Counted from the first letter of the stretch, positions 25,685-34,345 are shown. The stretch is DNA of 64,000 nt from Actinomycetospora termitidis (GCF_030286555.1 NZ_JASVWF010000002.1:186001-250000), one strand, 5' to 3'. Made by a program: numbers and translations. The notes: a model not told the origin generated them from the sequence alone.

Positions 25685-26473
25685 ATGGCAGTCGAGGACG
25701 ACATCCAGTTCGAGCGCGAGGGGCACATCGCCCGGGTCTGGTTCAACCGGCCGCACAAGCGCAACTGCATCACGGTGCCGATGCTGCACCGGCTCGACGA
25801 GATCATCACCGAGATCGAGGGCGACGACGAGATCCGGGCGGTGGTGGTCCGCGGTCGCGGCAACACCTTCTCCTCGGGCTTCGACCTGGACAGTCTGCAG
25901 TCGGACTTCATCGGATCGAGCACGGCGATGGACGTCGCCGTCGTCTCGGCCAAGGTGTGCGACCGCTTCTACAACATGTCCAAGCCCTCCGTCGCGGTCC
26001 TCGAGGGCTACGTGACCGCGGGTGGCTTCGAGGTCATGATCTCGTGCGACTTCGCGATCGCGGACGAGGCCGCCCTGATCGGCGACTTCCACATCCGCCG
26101 CGCCCTGTTCGGCGGCGCCGGCCCGATCTACCGGCTGCCCCGGATGATCGGCATCCGCAAGACCAAGGAGCTGATGCTCACCGGCAAGCTCCTCACGGGC
26201 CAGGAGGCCGCGGACTTCGACCTCGTCAACACCAGCGCGCCGGCCGACCAGCTCGACGCCACGGTCGAGGAGTTCGTCTCCCACCTGACCGACAAGAGCC
26301 CGTTCCAGATGAAGCTCACGAAGATGGCGGTCGACCGCGGCCTGGACGCCGACATCGCCTCGCTCATGGTCCTCGAGCACCTCGCGGTCGGCGTCACGCT
26401 GAACTCCGACGACGCCGCCGAGGGCGTGTCCGCCTTCCTGGAGAAGCGGGACCCGAAGTGGACCGGCCGCTGA
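25685..26473 (+). CDS. enoyl-CoA hydratase/isomerase family protein
   Basis: The ATG at 25685 follows GGGAGGCTCCG and gives 262 residues. Crotonase landmarks are IARVWFNRPHKRNCIT, the oxyanion loop GRGNTFSSGFDLDSL and the second loop EGYVTAGGFEVMISCDFAIA. The position that often carries a catalytic Glu in hydratases is within GGFEVM. It likely hydrates a CoA-bound alkene or isomerises a double bond. It is the first gene of the long plus-strand operon and sits directly behind the three TetR-type operators. Confidence 0.9.
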   Translation: MAVEDDIQFEREGHIARVWFNRPHKRNCITVPMLHRLDEIITEIEGDDEIRAVVVRGRGNTFSSGFDLDSLQSDFIGSSTAMDVAVVSAKVCDRFYNMSKPSVAVLEGYVTAGGFEVMISCDFAIADEAALIGDFHIRRALFGGAGPIYRLPRMIGIRKTKELMLTGKLLTGQEAADFDLVNTSAPADQLDATVEEFVSHLTDKSPFQMKLTKMAVDRGLDADIASLMVLEHLAVGVTLNSDDAAEGVSAFLEKRDPKWTGR

Positions 26474-26488
26474 GTCGGCCGTGAACGA

Positions 26489-26517
26489 CGCCGACGACCC
26501 GGTCCGGGTCGTCGGCG
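26489..26517 (+). terminator. intercistronic hairpin
   Basis: CGCCGACGACCCG and CGGGTCGTCGGCG form a perfect 13-base inverted repeat around GTC, starting 16 bases after the enoyl-CoA hydratase stop and ending 41 bases before the kinase start. It may be a partial terminator or an mRNA-stabilising element that sets the ratio between the first gene and the rest. It supports the ATG at 26559 over the upstream in-frame GTG for the next gene. Confidence 0.65.
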
Positions 26518-26558
26518 GGGCCGCCCGGGCCGACGACGATCCGGTGGGAAGGAACGCG

Positions 26559-27587
26559 ATGACGCAGGAGACGGTGGCGGCGCAGGCCGGGCACACCGAC
26601 GACGCGGACCCCGTGCTCGCCGACCGCGTCCGCGCGGCGCTCGGCACGCCCGACGCGGGGCCGCTGCGGGTGCTCGAGGGTGGCCGCTCCGGGCTGACCT
26701 ACGTCCTGCACGACGGCGGGTCGGGCCACGTGGTGAAGGCCGTCCCCCCGGGCCGGCCGGCGCGGGGCCGCCACGACGTGCTCCGCCAGTCGCACGTGCT
26801 CTCTGCGCTCGCCGGGTACGGCCTGCCCGTTCCGGCGGTGACGGCCCGCGAGGAGGAGGTCCCGGCCTGGTTCGCCATGGAGCTGGCGGCGGGGGAGGCC
26901 GTCGAGCCCGTGCTCGACGTCGGCACCGAGCTCCACACGGACCTGGCCCGCGAACGCATGGTGCGGGCCGCCCGGGTCCTGGGCGCGCTGCACGCGGTGC
27001 CGCTGGACCACCTCGCCGACGGCGTCCGCGCCGCGGGCGGCGTGCTGCCCGAGCCGGCGACACCGCACGACGAGCTCCTGCGGTGGGAGGAGACGATGCA
27101 CGCGGTGCCGGCCGAGCTGCGGCCCGGCTCCGCGGAGCTGCTCCAGGCCCTGCACTCGGACGTCCCCGCAGCCGTCGCCCCCGTGCTCGTCCACGGCGAC
27201 TTCCGGCTCGGCAACCTCCTGTGCTCGGGCGTCGAGCCCACCGCGCTCGTGGACTGGGAGATCTGGGGGGTCGGCGACCCGCGGATCGACCTCGGCTGGT
27301 TCGGGGTCTTCACCGACGGCACGCTCTTCCCCGGCGTCGGCCGGGTGGTTGCCGGCCTGCCGTCCGAGGACGAGCTCGGCGAGCTCTACCGCGGCGCGGG
27401 CGGCACGCAGCCGCACACGGCGTGGTTCCGCGCGCTGGCCCGCATGAAGATGGCCGCGATCATGGGGCACAACCTGCGGCGCCACCGCGAGGGCCGTCAC
27501 CACGACCCGGTCCAGGAACAACTGCCGCCCACCATCGCGGCGCTGATCGACTCCGGGCGGGCCCTGCTGGGCGGGGGCGCGTCGTGA
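26559..27587 (+). CDS. APH-type phosphotransferase (ACAD10/11-, LvaA-like)
   Basis: The ATG at 26559 follows GGAAGGAACGCG and gives 342 residues. The kinase-like fold shows the ATP lysine in SGHVVKAVPP (K60), the catalytic loop VHGDFRLGNLL (D214, N219) and the metal aspartate in LVDWEIWGVGDPRIDLGWF (D232). This version of the motif is that of phosphotransferases encoded with acyl-CoA dehydrogenases, as in mammalian ACAD10/11 and Pseudomonas LvaA. Those phosphorylate the hydroxyl of 4-hydroxyacyl-CoA. It shares a GTGA overlap with the next gene. Drug resistance is an unlikely role. Confidence 0.88.
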   Translation: MTQETVAAQAGHTDDADPVLADRVRAALGTPDAGPLRVLEGGRSGLTYVLHDGGSGHVVKAVPPGRPARGRHDVLRQSHVLSALAGYGLPVPAVTAREEEVPAWFAMELAAGEAVEPVLDVGTELHTDLARERMVRAARVLGALHAVPLDHLADGVRAAGGVLPEPATPHDELLRWEETMHAVPAELRPGSAELLQALHSDVPAAVAPVLVHGDFRLGNLLCSGVEPTALVDWEIWGVGDPRIDLGWFGVFTDGTLFPGVGRVVAGLPSEDELGELYRGAGGTQPHTAWFRALARMKMAAIMGHNLRRHREGRHHDPVQEQLPPTIAALIDSGRALLGGGAS

Positions 27588-28351
27588 GTGTCGCTGCTCC
27601 CGCCGAGCTGTTCGACCTGACCGGTCGTACCGCCGTCGTCACCGGGGCCTCCTCCGGGCTCGGTGCCCGGTTCGCCGCCGTGCTCGCCGCGGCCGGGGCC
27701 ACGGTGTGGACCGCAGCCCGCCGCGAGGACCGGCTGCGCGAGCTCGCCGCCGGCCAGCCCCTGCTGCGCCCCGTGGCCGCCGACCTGTCGACCGACGACG
27801 GGCGACGCGCCCTGGTCGAGGCCGTGCGAGCCGGCTCGGGCACGATCGACCTGCTGATCAACAACGCCGGGGTGGACAGCGGCGCGAAGCCCGCCGACGA
27901 GACCTCGGAGCGCTTCGCGGAGGTCCTCGGCACCAACCTCGTGGGTCCGTTCCACCTCGCCCGGCTCGCCGCCGAGTCCACCGGGCCGCAGGGACTGGCG
28001 GTGGTCAACGTCAGCTCGATCCTCGGGCTGGTGTCGGCCGCGCCGATGGGCGGGGCGAGCTACGCCGCGTCCAAGGCCGGGCTGCTCGGGCTGACCCGCG
28101 AGCTGGCCGGCCACTGGGGCCGCCGGGGGGTCCGGGTCAACGCCCTGGCCCCCGGCTGGTTCCGGACCGAGATGAATGACGAGCTCTTCGCCGACGAGCG
28201 CTCGGTGCGCTGGATCGGCCGCAACACGATGCTCGGCCGCGCCGGGGAGCCCGCGGAGCTCGACACCGCGCTGCTCTTCCTGTGCTCGCCGGCCAGCAGC
28301 TACCTCACCGGACAGATTCTCACCGTCGACGGAGGGTGGACGGCACGATGA
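27584..28351 (+). CDS. short-chain dehydrogenase/reductase
   Basis: The GTG at 27584 overlaps the kinase stop (GTGA). The 255 residues include RTAVVTGASSGLGARFAAVL, LLINNAGVDSGAKPADE, VNVSSILGLVSAAPMGG, the active site SYAASKAGLLGL and a YLTGQILTVDGGWTAR end. It is a classical SDR of the FabG-like group. In a 4-hydroxyacyl-CoA pathway it could interconvert a 4-oxo and a 4-hydroxy group or oxidise a 3-hydroxyacyl-CoA; the order of steps is not readable from sequence. Confidence 0.92.
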   Translation: MSVAAPAELFDLTGRTAVVTGASSGLGARFAAVLAAAGATVWTAARREDRLRELAAGQPLLRPVAADLSTDDGRRALVEAVRAGSGTIDLLINNAGVDSGAKPADETSERFAEVLGTNLVGPFHLARLAAESTGPQGLAVVNVSSILGLVSAAPMGGASYAASKAGLLGLTRELAGHWGRRGVRVNALAPGWFRTEMNDELFADERSVRWIGRNTMLGRAGEPAELDTALLFLCSPASSYLTGQILTVDGGWTAR

Positions 28352-29577
28352 CCACCGTCAGCGAGACCGAGCTCGACGAGTTCACCGAGCGCGCGCGGGA
28401 GTGGCTCGCGGAGACCGTGCCGCGGCGCGGCGATGACGACCGCCGCTCGGTCGCGGTCTTCCACGACCTGCCCTTCGACGAGGAGCGGGCGCTCATCGAT
28501 CGCATCCGCGGCTGGCTGCGGACGCGGTTCGACGCCGGGTACGGCGCGCTCTCGTGGCCCACCGAACACCACGGCGCCGGGCTGTCCGCGCTACACGAGG
28601 AGGCGTTCGCCGAGGTCGAACGTGAGTTCACGACGCCGGGTCAGCACGAGCTGACCTCGGTGTCGACGGCCCTCGTCGCACCGACCGTGCAGATGTTCGG
28701 CACCCCGCACCAGGTCGAGCAGCTCGTCCGGCCACTCCTGCGCGGCGACGTCACCGCCTGTCAGCTGTTCTCCGAGCCCGGCGCGGGCTCCGACCTCGCC
28801 GGGCTCGCGACGAAGGCCGTCCGCGACGGCGACGCGTGGGTGGTCACCGGGCAGAAGGTGTGGAGCTCGGGAGCCCAGTTCGCCGACTGGGGCGAGCTGA
28901 TCTGCCGCACCGACCCGGACGTCGCGAAGCACAAGGGGCTCACCGCCTTCCTGCTCCGCATGGACACCCCGGGCGTCGACGTCCGGCCGTTGCGCCAGAT
29001 GTCGGGCGGCTCCTCGTTCTGCGAGGTGTTCCTCGACGAGGTCCGCATCCCGGACGCCTGGCGGCTCGGCGAGGTCGGCGGCGGGTGGGGCGTCACCCTC
29101 GCGACCCTCGGCTTCGAGCGCGGGCACTCCGGGGCCAACGCCGACCTCGGCGGCGGCTACGACCAACTCCTCGAGGACGCCCGACGGCTCGACCGCCTCG
29201 CCGATCCCGAGGTCCGCCGGCTGCTCGCCGCGGTGTACGCGGCGGAGAAGGTCGCCGCGGTCTCCGCGCAGCGCGACCGGGAGGCCCGGCTGGCCGGGGT
29301 GGAGGACGGCGCGATCGGGTCGCTGCGCAAGCTGGCGTGGACCGAGCGGCTGACCCTCGTCTCGCAGGCCGCCACCGCGATCCTCGGCACCCGGCTGATC
29401 GCCGACGCGGGGGACGGCAGCTACCGCTGGACCGAGCACGTCCTGGGCGCCCCGGGCTACCGGATCGCCGGCGGCTCGGACGAGGTCCAGCGCACGATCA
29501 TCGCGGAGCGCCTGCTGGGCCTGCCGCCGGAACCCCGCGCCGACCGCGGAGTCGCCTGGAAGGACATCCCCCGATGA
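28348..29577 (+). CDS. acyl-CoA dehydrogenase family protein
   Basis: The ATG at 28348 overlaps the SDR stop (ATGA). The product is 409 residues. Flavin/substrate motifs CQLFSEPGAGSDLAGLATKA and WVVTGQKVWSSGAQFADWGE match the middle beta-domain. The C-terminal APGYRIAGGSDEVQRTIIAE matches the end helices (G.S.EIQR). The N-terminal part, with LRTRFDAGYGALSWPTEHHG, resembles actinobacterial FadE proteins of steroid and terpenoid clusters. It likely introduces an alpha-beta double bond into a CoA ester. Confidence 0.93.
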   Translation: MTTVSETELDEFTERAREWLAETVPRRGDDDRRSVAVFHDLPFDEERALIDRIRGWLRTRFDAGYGALSWPTEHHGAGLSALHEEAFAEVEREFTTPGQHELTSVSTALVAPTVQMFGTPHQVEQLVRPLLRGDVTACQLFSEPGAGSDLAGLATKAVRDGDAWVVTGQKVWSSGAQFADWGELICRTDPDVAKHKGLTAFLLRMDTPGVDVRPLRQMSGGSSFCEVFLDEVRIPDAWRLGEVGGGWGVTLATLGFERGHSGANADLGGGYDQLLEDARRLDRLADPEVRRLLAAVYAAEKVAAVSAQRDREARLAGVEDGAIGSLRKLAWTERLTLVSQAATAILGTRLIADAGDGSYRWTEHVLGAPGYRIAGGSDEVQRTIIAERLLGLPPEPRADRGVAWKDIPR

Positions 29578-30371
29578 CCGCATCGGTCGAGGCCGCCGTC
29601 GCCGCGGCCCGCCCGGACCCGCAGCCGTTCGCCGGGCGTACTGCCCTGGTCACCGGTGGCTCCCGGGGCCTCGGGCGTGAGATCGCGATCGCCCTGGCCG
29701 CGGCGGGCGCCGACGTCGCGATCGCCTCCCGCAAGAAGGAGGCGTGCGTCGAGCTCGCGACGGAGCTGGCCGCGGCCACGGGCCGCCGGGTCTCCGCCCA
29801 CGCCGCCCACGTCGGGCACTGGGACGAGGTCGACCGCCTGCTCGACGAGGTCGAGGCGGAGCTGGGGCCGGTCGACGTCCTGGTCAACAACGCGGGCATC
29901 GCCCCGACCTACCCCTCGCTGGAGAAGGTCTCCGAGGAGCTGTTCGACAAGGTCTTCGCGGTCAACGTCAAGGGCCCCTTCCGGCTCACGGCCCTGGCCG
30001 GGGCGCGGATGGTGCAGCGCGGCGGCGGCGTCGTCCTCAACATCTCCTCGATGGGGTCGGGCCGCCCGACGGCGGGCGACCTGCCCTACACCGCGGCGAA
30101 GTCGGCGCTCAACACGCTGACCGCCGGGTTCGCGCAGGAGTACGGGCCGTCGGTGCGGGTCAACACGATCCTCGCCGGCCCCTTCGCCACCGACATCAGC
30201 CGGTCGTGGGACCCGGACGCGGTGGCCCGGATGGCGCAGGACTGGCCGCTGCAGCGGGTGGGGGAGCCGGCCGAGATCGTCGGCGCGGCCCTGCACCTGT
30301 GCGGGCCGGGCGCGAGCTACACCACCGGCGCCCTGCTGGCCGTCGACGGCGGACGGCTGGCCGCGCCGTGA
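29574..30371 (+). CDS. short-chain dehydrogenase/reductase
   Basis: The ATG at 29574 overlaps the dehydrogenase stop. The 265 residues show RTALVTGGSRGLGREIAIAL, VDVLVNNAGIAPTYPSLE, LNISSMGSGRPTAGDLPYTA with the YTAAKSAL active site, and GALLAVDGGRLAAP. SDRs of this look often act on 3-hydroxyacyl-CoA or on ring hydroxyls. It overlaps the DUF35 gene by four bases. Confidence 0.92.
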   Translation: MTASVEAAVAAARPDPQPFAGRTALVTGGSRGLGREIAIALAAAGADVAIASRKKEACVELATELAAATGRRVSAHAAHVGHWDEVDRLLDEVEAELGPVDVLVNNAGIAPTYPSLEKVSEELFDKVFAVNVKGPFRLTALAGARMVQRGGGVVLNISSMGSGRPTAGDLPYTAAKSALNTLTAGFAQEYGPSVRVNTILAGPFATDISRSWDPDAVARMAQDWPLQRVGEPAEIVGAALHLCGPGASYTTGALLAVDGGRLAAP

Positions 30372-30784
30372 GCGCCGTCCGGTTCGTCGACCCGTCCCTG
30401 CTCGCCGACACCGCGGAGGGTCCCGCGCTGTGGGGGAGCCGCTGCCGCGACTGCGGCGCGCACACCTTCCCGCGCCAGGGCGGGTGCCCGCGGTGCACCG
30501 GCTCCGGCATGGAGGACGTCGTGCTCTCGCGGACCGGCACGCTCTGGTCCTTCACCACGCAGGGCTTCCGGGCCAAACCGCCCTACACCGGCAGCCCGGC
30601 CTACGAGCCCTACGCCGTCGGCTACGTCGAGCTGCCGGGGCAGCTGATCGTCGAGACCCGGCTGGTCGAGACCGACCCGGACCGCCTGGAGATCGGCATG
30701 CCGGTCGAGCTGGCGCTCGTGCCCTTCCGGGATGACGAGCAGGGGCCGGTCCACACCTTCGCGTTCGTGAGGAGGACGCCGTGA
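30368..30784 (+). CDS. DUF35 zinc-ribbon/OB-fold protein, partner of the thiolase
   Basis: The GTG at 30368 overlaps the SDR stop. The 138 residues begin with a rubredoxin-like zinc ribbon (C26, C29, C40, C43 in CRDCGAHTFPRQGGCPRC). An OB fold follows, with GTLWSFTTQGFRAKPPYTG and YAVGYVELPGQLIVETRL. DUF35 proteins form complexes with SCP2-type thiolases and aldolases; the ChsH2 DUF35 domain with Ltp2 in cholesterol side-chain cleavage is the known example. The thiolase-fold gene directly follows with a four-base overlap. Confidence 0.92.
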   Translation: MSAVRFVDPSLLADTAEGPALWGSRCRDCGAHTFPRQGGCPRCTGSGMEDVVLSRTGTLWSFTTQGFRAKPPYTGSPAYEPYAVGYVELPGQLIVETRLVETDPDRLEIGMPVELALVPFRDDEQGPVHTFAFVRRTP

Positions 30785-31938
30785 GTGGGGTCGCGATCGT
30801 CGGGATCGGCATGCACCGGTTCGGCCGCACCGAAGGGGTGTCGGGGCGGTCGCAGGCCGTGCACGCCGCGCGCCAGGCCCTCGACGACGCCGGGCTGCGC
30901 TTCTCGGACATGCAATTCGGCTTCGGGGGCTCCTACTCCGCGGGGGACGCGGACACGCTCGTCTCCGAGCTCGGGCTGACCGGGCTGCCTTTCGTCAACG
31001 TCGCGAACGGCTGCGCCACCGGAGGCTCGGCGCTGATCGCCGCAGACGCCGCGATCCGCTCGGGCACGCACGACCTCGGCATCGTCATCGGGTTCGACAA
31101 GCACCCGCGGGGGGCGTTCGACGCGGATCCCGCCGAGCACGGGATCGGGTCCTGGTACGGCGAGACCGGGATGATGGTCACGACGCAGTTCTTCGGCATG
31201 AAGATCCAGCGCTACCTGCACGACCACGACCTGAAGCCCGGCGTGCTGGCCGAGATCGCGGCGAAGGCCTTCCGCAACGGTGCGCGCAACCCGATGGCGT
31301 GGCGACGGAAGGAGATGACCGCCGACGAGGTCGCCGCGGCGCCGATGATCTCCCACCCGCTCACCCAGTACATGTACTGCTCGCCGGGCGAGGGCGCCGT
31401 GGCGCTGGTGCTCTGCCGGGCCGAGGACGCCCACCGCTACACCGACCGGCCGGTGTACCTGGCCGCCGCGACCTTCCGCAGCCGGCGGTACGGGTCGTTC
31501 GAGGTCTACTCGCCGTGGCTCGCGCTCGACCGTGCCCCGTCGCCGAGCGTCGACGCGGCCGCGGCGGCCTTCGCGGCCGCCGGGATCGCCCCGTCCGACG
31601 TCGACGTGGCCCAGATCCAGGACACCGAGTCCGGCGCCGAGCTGATGCACATGGCCGAGACCGGTCTCTGCGAGCACGGCGAGCAGGAGGACCTGATCCT
31701 CTCCGGGGGGACGGCGATCGAGGGTCGGCTGCCGGTCAACACCGACGGCGGCTGCCTGGCCAACGGCGAACCGATCGGCGCCTCGGGCCTGCGCCAGGTC
31801 CACGAGAACGTGCTGCAGCTGCGCGGCGACGCCGGCGAGCACCAGGTCCCGGGTGACCCGCGGGTCGGGTTCACCCACGTCTACGGCGCGCCGGGCATCT
31901 CCGCCTGCACCGTGCTCACCCGCGAGGAGCCGTCATGA
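30781..31938 (+). CDS. thiolase-fold lipid-transfer protein (Ltp-type thiolase or aldolase)
   Basis: The 385-residue protein starts at a GTG that overlaps the DUF35 stop. The nucleophile region NVANGCATGGSALIAADAAI keeps the cysteine (C78). The later motif, normally GGxxxxGHPxGASG, reads NTDGGCLANGEPIGASG, so the usual His is replaced by Glu. That variant, plus the DUF35 partner, is typical of the SCP2/Ltp group that includes the Ltp2 retro-aldolase. Both thiolytic cleavage of a 3-ketoacyl-CoA and aldol cleavage of a tertiary 3-hydroxyacyl-CoA are possible. Confidence 0.9.
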   Translation: MSGVAIVGIGMHRFGRTEGVSGRSQAVHAARQALDDAGLRFSDMQFGFGGSYSAGDADTLVSELGLTGLPFVNVANGCATGGSALIAADAAIRSGTHDLGIVIGFDKHPRGAFDADPAEHGIGSWYGETGMMVTTQFFGMKIQRYLHDHDLKPGVLAEIAAKAFRNGARNPMAWRRKEMTADEVAAAPMISHPLTQYMYCSPGEGAVALVLCRAEDAHRYTDRPVYLAAATFRSRRYGSFEVYSPWLALDRAPSPSVDAAAAAFAAAGIAPSDVDVAQIQDTESGAELMHMAETGLCEHGEQEDLILSGGTAIEGRLPVNTDGGCLANGEPIGASGLRQVHENVLQLRGDAGEHQVPGDPRVGFTHVYGAPGISACTVLTREEPS

Positions 31939-33242
31939 GTTGGGGATTCGAGTCCGAGCCCGAGGTGGCCGCGGAGCTCGCGTGGGTCGAGGACTTCGTA
32001 CGCGAGGAGATCGAGCCCGTCGACCTCGTCGTCGAGCACGCGTGGAACCCGCGGGACCCGGCGCGCAACGCGCTCATCCGCCCGCTCCAGGAGAAGGTCA
32101 AGCAGCGCCGGCTCTGGGCCTGCCACCTCGGCCCCGAGCTGGGCGGCGAGGGCTACGGCCAGCTCCGTCTCGCGCTGCTCAACGAGAAGCTCGGCCGTAC
32201 GCACTCCGGCCCCGTCGTCTTCGGGTGCCAGGCACCCGACTCGGGCAACGCCGAGATCCTCGCCCACTACGGCACCGACGAGCAGAAGAAGACCTACCTC
32301 GAACCGCTGATCGCGGGCGACATCGTCTCCAGCTTCTCGATGACCGAGCCGCACGGCGGGTCCGACCCGACCGGCTTCCGCACCACCGCCGTGCTCGACG
32401 GCGACGAGTGGGTCATCAACGGGGAGAAGTGGTTCTCCAGCCACGCCCTGTTCGCCGAGTTCCTCATCGTCATGGCGGTGACCGAGCCCGACGCGGAGCC
32501 GCACCGCTCGATGTCGATGTTCGTCGTGCCCGCGGACGCCCCTGGGATCGAGCGGGTCCGGGACGTGTCGGTCTGGGGTCACGACGAGGCCGTCGGCACC
32601 CACCAGTACCTGCGCTACACCGACGTCCGGGTCCCGACCGAGAACATCCTCGGCGGGCGCGGCGAGGCGTTCGCGGTCGCGCAGACCCGGCTCGGCGGCG
32701 GCCGCATCCACCATGCCATGCGCACGGTCGGCCTGGTCGGCTCGGCGTTCGAGATGATGAAGCGCCGGGCCGTGTCACGGACCACGAAGGGTCGCCGCCT
32801 GGCCGACCAGCAGCTCGTCCAGGAGATGATCGCCGACACCTGGATCCAGCTCGAGCAGTTCCGACTGCTCGTCCTGCAGACCGCGTGGAAGATCGACCGC
32901 TACCAGGACTACCGCAAGGTCCGCGCCGACATCGCCGCGGTGAAGGCGGCCATGCCGAAGGTGCTGGCCGACGCCGCCGGACGCGCGATCCAGGTCCACG
33001 GTTCGCTGGGCATCTCCAAGGAACTGCCCTTCGGCAAGTGGGTCCTCGAGTCCTTCCACATGGGGCTCGCCGACGGCGCCACCGAGGTCCACAAGGTCAA
33101 CCTCGCCCAGGCGCTGCTGCGCGGCACCGAGCCCGACGACGGGCTGTTCCCGCCCTACATCCTTCCCACCCGCCGTGCCGAGTCCCGGGAGCGCTACGCC
33201 GAGGTCCTGGCTGCCGCGGCCGACGACGGGGAGACACCGTGA
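31935..33242 (+). CDS. acyl-CoA dehydrogenase, ACAD10/11-like
   Basis: The ATG at 31935 overlaps the thiolase stop. The 435 residues include SFSMTEPHGGSDPTGFRTTA, INGEKWFSSHALFAEFLIVM and RLGGGRIHHAMRTVGLVGSA. The GRIHH.MR motif is characteristic of the ACAD10/11 branch, including Pseudomonas LvaC. There the enzyme works with an APH-type kinase: the phosphate on the 4-hydroxyl leaves while the acyl-CoA is dehydrogenated or rearranged. The kinase at 26559 in the same operon makes this function attractive. The C-terminal AIQVHGSLGISKELPFGKWV also fits. Confidence 0.9.
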   Translation: MSWGFESEPEVAAELAWVEDFVREEIEPVDLVVEHAWNPRDPARNALIRPLQEKVKQRRLWACHLGPELGGEGYGQLRLALLNEKLGRTHSGPVVFGCQAPDSGNAEILAHYGTDEQKKTYLEPLIAGDIVSSFSMTEPHGGSDPTGFRTTAVLDGDEWVINGEKWFSSHALFAEFLIVMAVTEPDAEPHRSMSMFVVPADAPGIERVRDVSVWGHDEAVGTHQYLRYTDVRVPTENILGGRGEAFAVAQTRLGGGRIHHAMRTVGLVGSAFEMMKRRAVSRTTKGRRLADQQLVQEMIADTWIQLEQFRLLVLQTAWKIDRYQDYRKVRADIAAVKAAMPKVLADAAGRAIQVHGSLGISKELPFGKWVLESFHMGLADGATEVHKVNLAQALLRGTEPDDGLFPPYILPTRRAESRERYAEVLAAAADDGETP

Positions 33243-34345
33243 GCCTGCGCATCACCCCCGACGCCGAGGAGCTGCGCGCGGTCGTCCGGGAGGTCCTGGA
33301 ACGGCACGCCGAACCCGCGCGCGACCCCGAGGCCACCTGGGACCGCGACCTCTGGCGCCGGTTCGCCGGCGAGCTCGGCGTCGCCGCCCTCGACGTCGGA
33401 GAGGAGCTCGGCGGCGCCGGAGCGAGCTTCCGCGAGGTCGCGGTGGTCGCCGAGGAGCTCGGTCGCCGGCCCGTCCGGCTGCCCTGGTTCTCCACGGCGG
33501 TGCTGGCCGTCGGTGCCCTCACCGCGCTGTCGGGGACCGACGACCTGCGTCGCGAGCTCCTCGCCGACCTCGCGAGCGGCGAGCGGACCGCGACCTTCGC
33601 CTGGCGCGAGGACCACGACGGCTGGGACCCGGACCGCGTGACGACGCGCGCCGAGGGCGACGACGGCGGGTGGCGCCTGCACGGCACGAAGCTCCAGGTC
33701 GTGGAGGGCGCCACCGCGGACGTGCTCCTCGTCGTCGCCGCCGTCGAGGGCGAACCCGCGGTGTTCGCCGTGGACGGCGGCGCCGAGGGGCTCGTCCGCT
33801 CGTCGGTGCGGTCGCTGGACCCGAACCGGCAGCTCGCCGACGTGCTGCTCGACGGAGTCCCGGCCCGTCGGGTCGGTCGTCCGGGCGATGCCCGCGAGGT
33901 GATCGCCCGGGTCCTCGAGCGGGGCCGCGCCGCCCTGGCGTGCGAGCAGACCGGCGGCGCGGCCGCAGCGCTGGACCTCTCCGTCGCGTACGCCGCCGAC
34001 CGGGTCCAGTTTGGCCGCCCGATCGCCACGTTCCAGGCGATCAAGCACCGGTGCGCGGACATGGCGGTCCGGGTCGAGGCGGCGCGATCGGCCTCGTGGT
34101 GGGCGGCCGCCGCGCTCGCCGAGGAGTCGCCGGAGGCGCCCGCCGCCGTGGCGACGGCCGCCCTCGTGTGCAGCGATGCCTACGCGTGGGTGGCGGGCGA
34201 GACCGTGCAGGTCCACGGCGGCATCGGGTTCACCTGGGAGCACGTGGCGCACCTCCACGTCCGCCGGGCGGCCACCGACGCGGTCCTGCTGGGCGCGGCG
34301 CACTCCGAGGCGCTGCTGACGGCGATCGGGCTGCCGAGCACATGA
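33239..34345 (+). CDS. acyl-CoA dehydrogenase family protein (shorter FadE-type subunit)
   Basis: The GTG at 33239 overlaps the previous stop. The 368 residues contain LGVAALDVGEELGGAGASFR, DRVQFGRPIATFQAIKHRCA and ETVQVHGGIGFTWEHVAHLH, which are acyl-CoA dehydrogenase C-terminal marks. The middle domain is diverged (HGTKLQVVEGATADVLLVVA). This short, diverged form resembles the second subunit of heteromeric FadE enzymes. It may pair with one of the two larger dehydrogenases of the operon. The stop at 34343-34345 abuts operator site C. Confidence 0.9.
   Translation: MSLRITPDAEELRAVVREVLERHAEPARDPEATWDRDLWRRFAGELGVAALDVGEELGGAGASFREVAVVAEELGRRPVRLPWFSTAVLAVGALTALSGTDDLRRELLADLASGERTATFAWREDHDGWDPDRVTTRAEGDDGGWRLHGTKLQVVEGATADVLLVVAAVEGEPAVFAVDGGAEGLVRSSVRSLDPNRQLADVLLDGVPARRVGRPGDAREVIARVLERGRAALACEQTGGAAAALDLSVAYAADRVQFGRPIATFQAIKHRCADMAVRVEAARSASWWAAAALAEESPEAPAAVATAALVCSDAYAWVAGETVQVHGGIGFTWEHVAHLHVRRAATDAVLLGAAHSEALLTAIGLPST

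Noticed and set aside
26559-27587. Aminoglycoside resistance gene
   Set aside because: The APH fold is present, but motif variant and operon context match acyl-CoA-linked kinases instead.
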